Positions 27,673-35,848 of a stretch of DNA of 64,000 nt are shown piece after piece; within the stretch, counting starts at the first letter, position 1; each line of letters begins with the position of its first letter. Below the pieces are notes generated by a model, which saw only the letters and a list, made by a program, of their open reading frames with translations, searched no databases and was not told the DNA's origin. A program made the translations under genes and the position numbers. Origin of the DNA: Halorussus gelatinilyticus (GTDB lineage: Archaea > Halobacteriota > Halobacteria > Halobacteriales > Haladaptataceae); assembly GCF_023238445.1 (NCBI RefSeq), contig NZ_CP096658.1, positions 310,001 to 374,000 on the forward strand, written 5' to 3'.

Positions 27673-28785
27673 TCAACTCTCGCCGTCTTCCTGCACCAGC
27701 ACGTCCGGACGCTCGATTACGCCGTCGTAGTCGTAGGCGTCCACCGGCGTCGTCGGCCACTCGCCGGTGTCGGTCAGCACCTCGAAGCCGTCGTCCGTCA
27801 CCAGCACGGTGTCCTCGCTCTTGGCACCCCGAACTGTCGGGTTGTAGGCGTAGGCCATCGGCGTCGTGATTTCGGCGTCGTCGCCGACCTCGGGCGCGGC
27901 GAACCACTCCCGGCCCGCGAACCCGGCCGCGCCGCCCTGATGGTGTTTCTGCCACTCGTCGTCGTAACCCAGATGCTCGTAGGCGGCCTGAACCGCCTGA
28001 AAGACGCTGGCGGGGTCGCCCGAGAGGTCGGCGACCGCCCGCGTCGCGCCGAGCGCGGTCACTTCCACGATGCGGGCGGCGTGGTGCTTCTCGCCGAGTT
28101 CGTTCAGGTCGGCGTCGTCCATCTCCGACTCGAAGGCGACACAGCGGGTCGCGCTGGCGTGGAGGCCGTCGCGCTGGGTCGTGACCGAGACGAGCGCGTA
28201 CTCGCCCAGTCGGGCGTTCGTCGGCGTGTAGTGGCGGTACTTCTGGGCGCGCTCGCTTCCGCCGACCAGCGCGACGGGCACCTCGATGCCGCGGGCCGAG
28301 AGCGCGACCCGGAGCGCGGAGGCGACCTCCGACTCCACGTCGCCGGGTCGGAGTTCCCGACAGACCGACTCGACGGCTTGGGCGGTCTCCCGCCCGAGTT
28401 GCCGGTAGTTCTCGATGTCGTCCTCGGTTAGCGGTTGGCGGAGCGGCGAGGCCTCGACCGTCTCCATGCCGGGCACGTCGAAGTCGGCCGCGGCGGGCGC
28501 GTCGCCGTGGTCGGCGACCGCCTCGGCCAGCGACTGCTCGTACCACTGGAACTCGGTGACGGGCGCGTCCACTTCCTCGTCGCGGAAGCGGTTCGCTTCG
28601 ATGTTACTCGTCACGACTTCGAGTCCGTCGCCGTCGTAGCCCACGGCGGCCACGCCGACGTCGCCCTCGCGGTCCACGACGTTGTTCGCACCGGTCAGCC
28701 ACGCGAAGGAGTTCGGTCGCGCGAACCAGACGGCTTCGAGGTCGTTCTCCGCGAGGTAGGCGTCGAGACGCTCCTGCTTGGTCAT
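27673..28785 (-). CDS. M24-family (creatinase/Xaa-Pro peptidase-like) protein, metal site degenerate
   Basis: A 370-residue protein with the creatinase N-terminal domain (~1-130) and a pita-bread C-terminal domain (~135-370). The HHQGGAAGF motif and a late Glu (AKSEDTVLVT) of M24 enzymes are present. The two aspartates that normally bind metal seem lost: where active enzymes have D-x-G...D-x-T-R, this protein reads VSVTTQRDGLHASATR. It may therefore be a pseudo-peptidase with a binding role, or it may use other residues. The ATG at 28785 (MTKQERLDAYLAE) is the family-like start; an ATG at 28815 also exists. Confidence 0.8.
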   Translation of the reverse strand: MTKQERLDAYLAENDLEAVWFARPNSFAWLTGANNVVDREGDVGVAAVGYDGDGLEVVTSNIEANRFRDEEVDAPVTEFQWYEQSLAEAVADHGDAPAAADFDVPGMETVEASPLRQPLTEDDIENYRQLGRETAQAVESVCRELRPGDVESEVASALRVALSARGIEVPVALVGGSERAQKYRHYTPTNARLGEYALVSVTTQRDGLHASATRCVAFESEMDDADLNELGEKHHAARIVEVTALGATRAVADLSGDPASVFQAVQAAYEHLGYDDEWQKHHQGGAAGFAGREWFAAPEVGDDAEITTPMAYAYNPTVRGAKSEDTVLVTDDGFEVLTDTGEWPTTPVDAYDYDGVIERPDVLVQEDGES

Positions 28786-29160
28786 GTGTGGGCGCTCGTG
28801 GTCGATGGCCTTCAAGCAGGTGGATTCGGTCAGTATTGGTCCCGGTTCGCTCTCGTTTCCTCTCCGGGTGATTTCGCACGGCTTCGGCGACCACGGGTTC
28901 GCGCATCTTCACTGACCACGGGTTCGCGAATCCTCACGAGCGACAGGATGCGCTGTGCGGATTCATCACCGCGAGAGTTCTCTCCCCGGCAACTCCGTCA
29001 CCAGTTGAGCCACTTCTCACACTCCCCGACCGAACCGACTCCCGCCCCGAATCCGTCCGGAGCGCGAGTCGAACAGACCTAAGTACGACCGGCCGAAACC
29101 TCCGGTAAGGGGAGTTCCAACCGTGCAAGTCCACACACTCCGTTCGGGAGGTGTCCGCTG
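28786..29160. other. 375-base intergenic region with a two-copy 25-bp tandem repeat
   Basis: No gene is supported. A 25-base unit beginning GACCACGGGTTCGCG occurs twice in tandem (28889-28913 and 28914-28938) with three differences. Near the right end a 12-codon frame begins at the GTG at 29123 (MQVHTLRSGGVR) and its TGA overlaps the ATG of the heme A synthase gene. A strong ribosome binding site GGGAGGTG at 29147-29154 precedes that ATG. Confidence 0.45.
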
Positions 29161-29637
29161 ATGGTCCGGTTCCGCCACCTCGCGGGCGTCACGACCGGTC
29201 TCACGTTCGTCCTCATCCTGCTCGGCGTCTACACCGCCGCGATGGGCGCTGGACTGTCGTGTTCGGCCCAGTGGCCCTTCTGCGACGGCGGCCTGATTCC
29301 GCAGACGTGGCCGAGCTTCATCGAGTGGTTCCACCGCCTCGTCGCCATGATAACCGGGTTCTTCATCCTCGGCACCGCCGCCGGGTCGTGGAAGTACACA
29401 GACGAGAAGCGCATCCGGGGCGCGGCCACCCTCGCGCTCGCCGTCACGCCGATTCAGGTCGTGTTGGGCGGCGCGACGGTGTTCGTCTACACGCCGCTCG
29501 TGCAGGTCGCCCATCACACCGCCGCGCTGGTAATCTTCGGCGCGCTGTTGGCGACGACGCTGTGGTCCTACGAGGAGACGGGCGCGCCCGACTCCCGGAC
29601 CGCCGACACTGCGGCCGGCTATCCGAGCGACGACTGA
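29161..29637 (+). CDS. ctaA: half-size heme A synthase (CtaA/COX15 family)
   Basis: A 158-residue membrane protein with four helices, the compact archaeal form of CtaA; bacterial CtaA has eight helices from two such halves. It oxidises the C8 methyl of heme O to give heme A for aa3-type oxidase. Helix 2 carries EWFHRLVAM, with the catalytic Glu and heme-ligand His, and helix 4 carries VQVAHHTAAL. A Cys pair (SCSAQWPFCDG) after helix 1 matches the conserved cysteines. The oxidase genes lie 25 kb away at 54-59 kb. Translation probably uses the strong GGAGGTG site six bases upstream. Confidence 0.92.
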   Translation: MVRFRHLAGVTTGLTFVLILLGVYTAAMGAGLSCSAQWPFCDGGLIPQTWPSFIEWFHRLVAMITGFFILGTAAGSWKYTDEKRIRGAATLALAVTPIQVVLGGATVFVYTPLVQVAHHTAALVIFGALLATTLWSYEETGAPDSRTADTAAGYPSDD

Positions 29638-29724
29638 ACAATTTAGCGTCTCTTCCCTCCGAATCTGGACGTTTCGCGCCACGATTATATAGTGTCGCGT
29701 AGACGTGACTTCGGGGGAAAAACA

Positions 29725-30651
29725 ATGGACATCGACAGGCGGTCGTTTGTCAAGGGGAGTGCAGGAATCGTCGGCGGACTCGCGATGGGCGGGGTCTCCG
29801 GAGCGCAGAATCAGGGGCCCGTCCGAATCGGCTCGGACATCCCGTACAAGCCGTTCGAGTACCGGACCGCGCAGGGGAAGTTGACCGGGTTCGACCCGGC
29901 GATGGCGCAGGCCATCTTCGCCGAGGAGATGGGCCTCGAATACGAGTTCGTGGACACCGGGTTCGACACCATCATTCCGAGTCTCAACAACGGGAACTTC
30001 CGAATCATCATGTCCGCGATGACCATCAACGAGCAGCGCGACCAGAAGGTGGACTTCTCGGACCCGTACTTCGTGGCCTACCAGACCGTCGCCATCCTGC
30101 AGGGGAGCGACATCGACGAGCTATCCGACCTCCGTGGGAAGACGGTCGCGGTCCAGAAGGGGACGACCGGCGAGGCCGCCGCCGAGGAACTGAAAAAGCA
30201 GTTCGACGGCGAACTCACCATCGACAGCTACGACCAGATTCCGGGCGCGTTCAACGCCTTGCTCCGGAATCAGGCGGTCGCGGTCATCAACGACAACGCG
30301 GTCAACGCTCAGTACACCCAAGAGCAGGAGCGCATCGTCCTGCTGAAGGGTGAAGGCGTCGCCGCCGAGCAACAGGGCGAGAACGCGCCGGACTACCTCA
30401 CGCTCACGGTTGAGGAGTACGGCATCGCCTTCCGGCAGGACGACGACGAGTTCCGCCAGCGGGTCAACGACGCGCTCAACCGTGTCATCGGGAGCGGACG
30501 CTACGAGGAGCTGTATCGGGAGTTCTTCCCCGGTAATCCGCCAGCGAGCATTCTGGCCCGCGCTCGGCCCCAACCGGGGACGACTGCGGCGAACGGCACG
30601 GCGACCGGAAACGCCACGGGGACCACCACGGACACGAACTCCAGCGGATAA
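29725..30651 (+). CDS. polar amino-acid ABC transporter, substrate-binding protein (system 1)
   Basis: A 308-residue exported binding protein of family 3 (His/Glu/Gln type). A Tat signal (DRRSFVKGSAG, cut after SGA ~27) lacks a lipobox Cys. The ligand-binding core includes IPYKPFEYRTAQGKLTGFDPAMAQAI, the phrase VDFSDPYFVAYQ and the hinge TVAVQKGTTGEAAA. The C-terminus ends in a ~25-residue Thr/Asn/Gly tail with N-glycosylation sequons (NGTATGNATGTTT). Since no anchor is evident at either end, it may be freely secreted or held by its permease. A TATA-like GATTATATAG (~29688) sits 37 bases before the ATG. It heads a three-gene operon. Confidence 0.92.
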   Translation: MDIDRRSFVKGSAGIVGGLAMGGVSGAQNQGPVRIGSDIPYKPFEYRTAQGKLTGFDPAMAQAIFAEEMGLEYEFVDTGFDTIIPSLNNGNFRIIMSAMTINEQRDQKVDFSDPYFVAYQTVAILQGSDIDELSDLRGKTVAVQKGTTGEAAAEELKKQFDGELTIDSYDQIPGAFNALLRNQAVAVINDNAVNAQYTQEQERIVLLKGEGVAAEQQGENAPDYLTLTVEEYGIAFRQDDDEFRQRVNDALNRVIGSGRYEELYREFFPGNPPASILARARPQPGTTAANGTATGNATGTTTDTNSSG

Positions 30652-30657
30652 TCCGCA

Positions 30658-31536
30658 ATGGCCGAGACCTACACCGAGGACCGCGGCGGCGAGGTAACGA
30701 CCGACGAGGGGCTACTGACCGACGAGCGAGTCAAGTGGGCGGGGCTGTCGGTCGCGGTGGCGTTCACCGCAACCATCATCGCGTTCGTCGGGTACATCCT
30801 GCTGGAGTTCGTGGACTACGAACTCCTGATGGTCGTTTGGCCGCGGTTCGTGGGGGCGACGTGGCTCGTCATCCAAATCGTGCTCATCTCCAGCGTCCTC
30901 GCGCTGACGGCCGGGGTGTTCGTCGGTCTCGGGCGAGTGTCGAAGACCGCACTCACGAACTCGATAGCCACGGCGTACGTCGAGTTCTTCCGGGGGACGC
31001 CGTTGCTGTTCCAGCTGTTCATCATCTACCTCGGGATTCCGCAACTCTGGCCGCCCGCGTGGGGGCCGTTCCCGGCGACGAACTGGAGCTTCGCGGCCGC
31101 CATCATCGGGCTGACGCTGAACCACGCCGCCTACGTCGGCGAGGCTGTCAAGGGCGGCATCAACGCGGTGCCCGACGGTCAGATGGAGGCCGCCCGGTCG
31201 CTCGGGATGTCATACGTCGATTCGATGCGCGAGGTCATCCTGCCTCAAGCGTCCCGGAACGCGCTGGCGGCCATCGGCAACGACCTCGTGATTCTGGTGA
31301 AAGACACCTCGCTGTTGACCGTGCTGGCGGTCCCGGAGATTATCAGCGTGTTCAGAAACATCAACTCCAACCAGTTCGACGCGTGGACGCCCATCGTCCT
31401 CGTCTCTATCTCGTACCTCGTCATCACCCTCCCGCTCATGCGGACCATCCGGTACTTCGAGGCCCGCGCCGAGTGGGGATCGGGCGACGACGAGGACGAA
31501 GAACCGAGGGACTGGCTCGCGTGGGGTGAGCACTGA
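30658..31536 (+). CDS. polar amino-acid ABC transporter permease (system 1)
   Basis: A 292-residue inner membrane permease with five to six helices and a ~30-residue acidic N-terminal tail. The EAA loop that docks to the ATPase is [23 protein letters not shown]. The motif [17 protein letters not shown] is diagnostic of the HisM/GlnP group. It starts six bases after the binding protein and its stop overlaps the ATPase start by one base, so all three parts are cotranscribed. Confidence 0.93.
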   Translation: MAETYTEDRGGEVTTDEGLLTDERVKWAGLSVAVAFTATIIAFVGYILLEFVDYELLMVVWPRFVGATWLVIQIVLISSVLALTAGVFVGLGRVSKTALTNSIATAYVEFFRGTPLLFQLFIIYLGIPQLWPPAWGPFPATNWSFAAAIIGLTLNHAAYVGEAVKGGINAVPDGQMEAARSLGMSYVDSMREVILPQASRNALAAIGNDLVILVKDTSLLTVLAVPEIISVFRNINSNQFDAWTPIVLVSISYLVITLPLMRTIRYFEARAEWGSGDDEDEEPRDWLAWGEH

Positions 31537-32315
31537 TGAGCGACGCCGGTGAGACCACGGCCACGACCGACGACCTCGCCAGCGGGCAACCGATGGTCGA
31601 GTTCGAGGGCGTGGACAAGTTCTTCGGGAGCGCGCACGTCCTGAAGGACATCGACCTCGCGGTCGAGGAGCGGGAAGTGGTCGTCGTCGTCGGCCCGAGC
31701 GGGAGCGGGAAGTCCACGCTCCTGCGGTGCGTCAACCGCCTCGAAGAGATTCAGGACGGCGAGGTCCGCATCGGCGGTGAGTCCATCACCGCGCCGGGCG
31801 TGGACGTGAACCGCCTCCGCCAGAAGGTCGGCATGGTCTTCCAGCACTTCAACCTCTTCCCGCACAAGACGGCCCTGGAGAACGTCACGCTCGCGCCCGT
31901 GCGAGTTCGAGGTCTTTCGACGGCCGAGGCCCGACGGACGGGCGAGGACCTGCTGAAGGAGGTCGGTTTGGGCGATCAGATGGACTCGTATCCCGCGGAG
32001 CTATCGGGCGGCCAGCAACAGCGGGTCGCCATCGCTCGCGCGCTGGCGATGGACCCCGACGTGATGCTGTTCGACGAGGTAACCTCGGCGCTCGACCCGG
32101 AACTCGTCGGCGAGGTGCTGGGCGTCATGCGCGGCCTCGCCGAGGAGGGCATGACGATGCTGGTCGTTACCCACGAGATGGGGTTCGCCCGCGAGGTCGG
32201 CGACCGCGTGGTGCTGATGTCGGAGGGCCGTATCGTTGAGGAGGGACCTCCCGACGAGTTCTTCGACCGTCCGGGGACCGACCGGGCCAAGCAGTTCCTC
32301 GAGCGCGTGCTGTGA
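31536..32315 (+). CDS. polar amino-acid ABC transporter ATPase (system 1)
   Basis: A 259-residue ATP-binding subunit (GlnQ type). Walker A is [10 protein letters not shown]-loop is [18 protein letters not shown], signature LSGGQQQR, Walker B with [14 protein letters not shown], and H-loop VVTHEMGF. The Walker B-proximal proline of the usual DEPTSALDPE is replaced by Val. A ~20-residue polar N-terminal extension precedes the core. Drives import through the adjacent permease. Confidence 0.95.
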   Translation: MSDAGETTATTDDLASGQPMVEFEGVDKFFGSAHVLKDIDLAVEEREVVVVVGPSGSGKSTLLRCVNRLEEIQDGEVRIGGESITAPGVDVNRLRQKVGMVFQHFNLFPHKTALENVTLAPVRVRGLSTAEARRTGEDLLKEVGLGDQMDSYPAELSGGQQQRVAIARALAMDPDVMLFDEVTSALDPELVGEVLGVMRGLAEEGMTMLVVTHEMGFAREVGDRVVLMSEGRIVEEGPPDEFFDRPGTDRAKQFLERVL

Positions 32316-32366
32316 GCCGTGACCTCGGCAAGTCCGGGCGGCCGCCCGCCGCCGTCGGCTAAGGAT

Positions 32367-32404
32367 TGTTCAGAAAACTATCCATTTTCCGCAATTTTTG
32401 AACA
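32367..32404. promoter_or_regulatory. inverted repeat between the two amino-acid transporter operons
   Basis: TGTTCA (32367-32372) and TGAACA (32399-32404) form a 6-base inverted repeat separated by an AT-rich 26-base stretch. The TATA-like GGTTAAAAAG (~32424-32430) of the second operon follows, 28 bases before its ATG. Could be an operator for the second operon or part of the termination zone of the first. Confidence 0.35.
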
Positions 32405-32454
32405 GTAGACCGGGTGAGAAAGGTTAAAAAGCGTAGTCTTCCTCCTGTGGGAGT

Positions 32455-33285
32455 ATGGAACACAGAACTTCCGTCGATATGGACCGGCGTACCTACGTGA
32501 AGGTCGTCGGTGCGAGCAGCGTCGCAGGGCTGACCGGAACCGCGGGTTGTGTCGGTAGCATCTCCGGAAGCGGCGACGAGAGCACCACCACCGAAAAGGG
32601 CGGCAAACTGACCGCCGGGACCGCGCCCGGCTTTCCCCCGTTCGAGATGAAGAAGGGCGGCGAACTCGTCGGCTTCGACATCGACCTGCTGGAGGCGGTC
32701 GTCTCCGAGAGCGAGTACACGCTCTCGGGATGGGAGGAGTTCGAGTTCAAGGGACTCATGCCCGCGCTGGCTAGCGAGAAAATCGACGTCATCGCTGGCG
32801 CGATGACCATCAACGACGAGCGCGACAAGAAAATCGACTTCTCGAACCCCTACTACAGCGCCGACCAGTCGATACTCGTGCGCAAGGGCGGCGACTTCTC
32901 GCCGTCGAAACTCGGCGACTTCTCGGGCCACCCCGTCGGCGCGCAGAAGGGCACCACTGGCGAGGGCATCATCAAGGACGAACTCATCTCGAAGGGCAAA
33001 CTCAAGGAGTCGAACTACAACTCCTACGGGAGCTACGTGCTGGCCGTCGAGGACCTCGTGAACGGCAACATCGACGCCATCGTCATCGACAAGCCGGTCG
33101 CCAAGACGTTCCAGAGCGAGCGGGACGTCTCCATCGCGTTCACCTACGAGACCGGCGAGCAGTACGGCTTCGGCGTGCGCCAGGGCGACAGCGAGGTCCA
33201 GAAGGCCCTCAACAGCGGTCTGAAGGCCGTCCGCGACAGCGGAAAGTACGCCGAGATTCGCAACAAGTGGTTCAGCGACTCGTAG
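32455..33285 (+). CDS. polar amino-acid ABC transporter, substrate-binding lipoprotein (system 2)
   Basis: A 276-residue binding protein. The Tat signal (DMDRRTYVKVVGASS) ends in a lipobox, GTAGC, so the mature protein should be lipid-anchored outside the cell. The family 3 core shows GTAPGFPPFEMKKGGELVGFDIDLLEAV, FSNPYYSADQSI, and GAQKGTTGEGIIKDEL. The start at 32455 is supported by a TATA box 28 bases upstream; an internal ATG at 32479 is an alternative. It heads a four-gene operon with two permeases. Ligand not predictable. Confidence 0.93.
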   Translation: MEHRTSVDMDRRTYVKVVGASSVAGLTGTAGCVGSISGSGDESTTTEKGGKLTAGTAPGFPPFEMKKGGELVGFDIDLLEAVVSESEYTLSGWEEFEFKGLMPALASEKIDVIAGAMTINDERDKKIDFSNPYYSADQSILVRKGGDFSPSKLGDFSGHPVGAQKGTTGEGIIKDELISKGKLKESNYNSYGSYVLAVEDLVNGNIDAIVIDKPVAKTFQSERDVSIAFTYETGEQYGFGVRQGDSEVQKALNSGLKAVRDSGKYAEIRNKWFSDS

Positions 33286-33289
33286 AGCC

Positions 33290-33964
33290 GTGCTGACTCC
33301 CCTGCTCTCGAGCGACTGGACGTTCGTCGTCGAGAACGTGCCGTACCTGTTCGGCGGGATAGTGCTGACCGTCGCGCTGACGGCCGCCAGCATCCTGCTC
33401 GGCTTCGCCGCCGGATTCCCGGCGGGGACCGTCGAGGTGTACGGCGGTCGGTACGCCAGCGGCGCGGTCGAGACGGTCGGCGTCGTCCTCCGGGGGACGC
33501 CCATCGTCGTCATCCTGCTGTTCGCGTACTTCGGGACGCCCATCGAGAGCGCGTTCGCCGCGGCCGTCCTCGGTCTCGGCCTGCGAAGTGCGGCCTACCA
33601 GTCCCAGATATTCCGGGGTGCGATACAGAGCATCGACGAGGGACAGATGGAGGCCGCCCGCGCGGTCGGGATGTCCCGATTGCAAGCGATTCGCCACGTC
33701 GTCGTCCCGCAGGCGCTCCGTCGGTCGATTCCGGGGTTCCAGAACGAATTCACCATCGTCCTCAAGGACACGAGCGTCGCGTTCGCCATCGGTCTCTCGG
33801 AGCTGCTGACCCGGAGCAACGACCTGTTCGTCCAGAACACCAACGCCGTGCTGGAGGTCATCCTGTTCGCCAGCGCGGTGTACTTCGTGCTGACGTTCGC
33901 CACCAATCGGACGCTGGACTACGTCGGCAACGTCTTCGCAGTTCCCACAGGTGATTCCACATGA
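33290..33964 (+). CDS. polar amino-acid ABC transporter permease A (system 2)
   Basis: A 224-residue permease with about five helices, starting at a GTG four bases after the binding-protein stop. The EAA loop is MEAARAVGMSRLQAIRHVVVPQA. LRGTPIVVILLFAYFG corresponds to the RGTPLLxQLF motif. Its stop overlaps the ATPase ATG by four bases. It probably pairs with permease B at 34703-35683 as a heterodimer, like HisQ-HisM. Confidence 0.92.
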   Translation: MLTPLLSSDWTFVVENVPYLFGGIVLTVALTAASILLGFAAGFPAGTVEVYGGRYASGAVETVGVVLRGTPIVVILLFAYFGTPIESAFAAAVLGLGLRSAAYQSQIFRGAIQSIDEGQMEAARAVGMSRLQAIRHVVVPQALRRSIPGFQNEFTIVLKDTSVAFAIGLSELLTRSNDLFVQNTNAVLEVILFASAVYFVLTFATNRTLDYVGNVFAVPTGDST

Positions 33965-34710
33965 GTCTGCTACGCGTCGAGAACCTCTCGAAGAGCTACG
34001 GTGACGAACGCGTCCTCCGGGACGTGAGCTTCGAAATGGACCGGGGCGACGTCGAAGTCGTCGTCGGCCCGAGCGGGAGCGGGAAGTCCACGCTCCTGCG
34101 GTGTGTCAACCGCCTCACGGAGTACGACTCCGGCGACATCTACCTCGACGGGGACAGTACGACGGGACCGGACGCGGACGTGAACCAGCTTCGGCGGGAC
34201 GTCGGCATGGTGTTCCAGGACTTCAACCTGTTCGCGCACCTGACCGCCCGCAAGAACATCACCTTGGGTCTCCGGCGGGTCAAGGGACTCTCGAAGGAGG
34301 AAGCCAGAAGCGCGGCCGACGAACACCTCGAAATGGTCGGTCTCGCGGCGCAGGCCGACTCCTACCCGGCGGAACTCTCGGGCGGCCAGAAACAGCGGGT
34401 CGGCATCGCCCGGGCACTGGCGATGGAACCCAAACTGATGCTGTTCGACGAACCGACCAGCGCGCTCGACCCCGAACTCATCGGCGAGGTGGTCGGCGTG
34501 ATGGAGAAACTGGTCGAGCGCGGGATGACGATGCTGGTCGTCACCCACGAGATGGGGTTCGCCCGGTCGGCGGCCAGCACCGTCACCTTCCTCGAAGACG
34601 GCAACATCGTCGAGCGTGGCCCGCCCGAACAGTTGTTCGAGAGCCCCGAACAGGCGCGGACCGGGGAGTTCCTCGGTCGCCTCGACAAGGTCCACGCCGA
34701 CCATGAGTGA
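33961..34710 (+). CDS. polar amino-acid ABC transporter ATPase (system 2)
   Basis: A 249-residue ATPase with Walker [11 protein letters not shown]-loop MVFQDFNLFAHLTARKNI, signature LSGGQKQR, Walker B LMLFDEPTSALDPE and H-loop VVTHEMGF. The stretch coding [20 protein letters not shown] is nearly identical at DNA level to the system 1 ATPase, consistent with duplication or gene conversion between the two operons. It overlaps both neighbours (33961-33964 and 34703-34710). Confidence 0.95.
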   Translation: MSLLRVENLSKSYGDERVLRDVSFEMDRGDVEVVVGPSGSGKSTLLRCVNRLTEYDSGDIYLDGDSTTGPDADVNQLRRDVGMVFQDFNLFAHLTARKNITLGLRRVKGLSKEEARSAADEHLEMVGLAAQADSYPAELSGGQKQRVGIARALAMEPKLMLFDEPTSALDPELIGEVVGVMEKLVERGMTMLVVTHEMGFARSAASTVTFLEDGNIVERGPPEQLFESPEQARTGEFLGRLDKVHADHE

Positions 34711-35683
34711 CGTGACTCGGCGTGCGACGGCGGTCCCGCGCTGGCGGTCGTACGGACTCCGCCAGTGGCTCGGCGTCGCGGCCGCGGCGCTGTTCTGGGG
34801 GTGGCTCGTCTTCCGGTGGGTCAACGACTGGCTGCTCGGCGGGGCCGTCGTTCCGCCCGGCCAACCGCTAATTCCGGCCGCGGCGTTCGCCGGCGTCGCC
34901 GAGTCGCTGTCGGCGGCGGCCGACGCGCTCGGTCTCCTCGGGTGGCCCCTCGCGCAGGTCGCGGGACTGTTCTCGTTCCTCGCGACCGGCGCGCCGGCGC
35001 TCCCCGCGCTGGCGCAGGGCGCGTGGTTGACCGTCGTGCTGACGGTCACCAGCATCGCGCTGGGGTTCGTCCTCGCCGTCCCGCTCGCGGTCACGCGGGT
35101 GTACGGCGAGAAGACGGCGTGGCTCTCGCTGGCCTACACCGAACTCATCCGCGGGACGCCGCTGCTGGCCCAGTTGTTCGTGCTCTACTACGGCATGGGG
35201 CTGTCGGCGTGGATACGTGAACTGCCGCTGGTCGGCGTCGGCTTCGTCCCGAACCAGGCCGTCTGGGTCGCCATCATCGGCTTCACCATCAACGGGTCGG
35301 CCTACCAGTCGGAGTACATCCGAGCGGCCATCGAGAGCGTCGATTCTGGACAGTTGACCGCGGCCCGCGCGGTCGGGATGTCGAAGCTCGCCGGGATTCG
35401 CCACGTCGTCCTGCCGCAGGGGCTTCGCTACGCGATACCTGGCTGGTCGAACGAACTGGTCTATCTCATCAAGTACTCGTCGCTGGCGGCGTTCATCACC
35501 GTCCCCGAACTGTTCGAGCGCGCCGACGCCGTCGCGTCCGAGACGTTCGAGTTCACCACGATGTACGCGTTCGCCGCGCTCCTCTATCTCGGACTCGTCC
35601 TCTCGGCGTCGAAACTGATGTCGGTCGTCGAACGCCGGTTCGCCATCCCCGGCATCGGCACGGTCGAGGGTCGAGACCAGTAG
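34703..35683 (+). CDS. polar amino-acid ABC transporter permease B (system 2)
   Basis: A 326-residue permease, longer than permease A because of an N-terminal helix and a Pro/Ala-rich loop (~20-110) before the core. The core has ELIRGTPLLAQLFVLYYGMGL and the EAA loop LTAARAVGMSKLAGIRHVVLPQG. It starts at an ATG overlapping the ATPase end by eight bases. The extra N-terminal segment could contact the lipoprotein, which is only an inference. Last gene of the operon. Confidence 0.92.
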   Translation: MSDVTRRATAVPRWRSYGLRQWLGVAAAALFWGWLVFRWVNDWLLGGAVVPPGQPLIPAAAFAGVAESLSAAADALGLLGWPLAQVAGLFSFLATGAPALPALAQGAWLTVVLTVTSIALGFVLAVPLAVTRVYGEKTAWLSLAYTELIRGTPLLAQLFVLYYGMGLSAWIRELPLVGVGFVPNQAVWVAIIGFTINGSAYQSEYIRAAIESVDSGQLTAARAVGMSKLAGIRHVVLPQGLRYAIPGWSNELVYLIKYSSLAAFITVPELFERADAVASETFEFTTMYAFAALLYLGLVLSASKLMSVVERRFAIPGIGTVEGRDQ

Positions 35684-35848
35684 CCGACCGACTCCGACGA
35701 GCCGGTCCGAGACCGTCCGCTCCGAACAGTTCCGGCGGGTACCGTAGTTCGCGTCGTTCGGTGACACCTCGTATTTCCTGAGATTCAGGCCGCAGAGAGT
35801 TTCTTTCAGTCGCAACCCATATGTGGCACCGACTGCCACCGATTGGGT

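Noticed and set aside
28889-28938. 25-bp two-copy tandem repeat as a possible array or origin iteron
   Set aside because: Only two copies with mismatches, no AT-rich unwinding region and no replication gene beside it. Kept only as a description.
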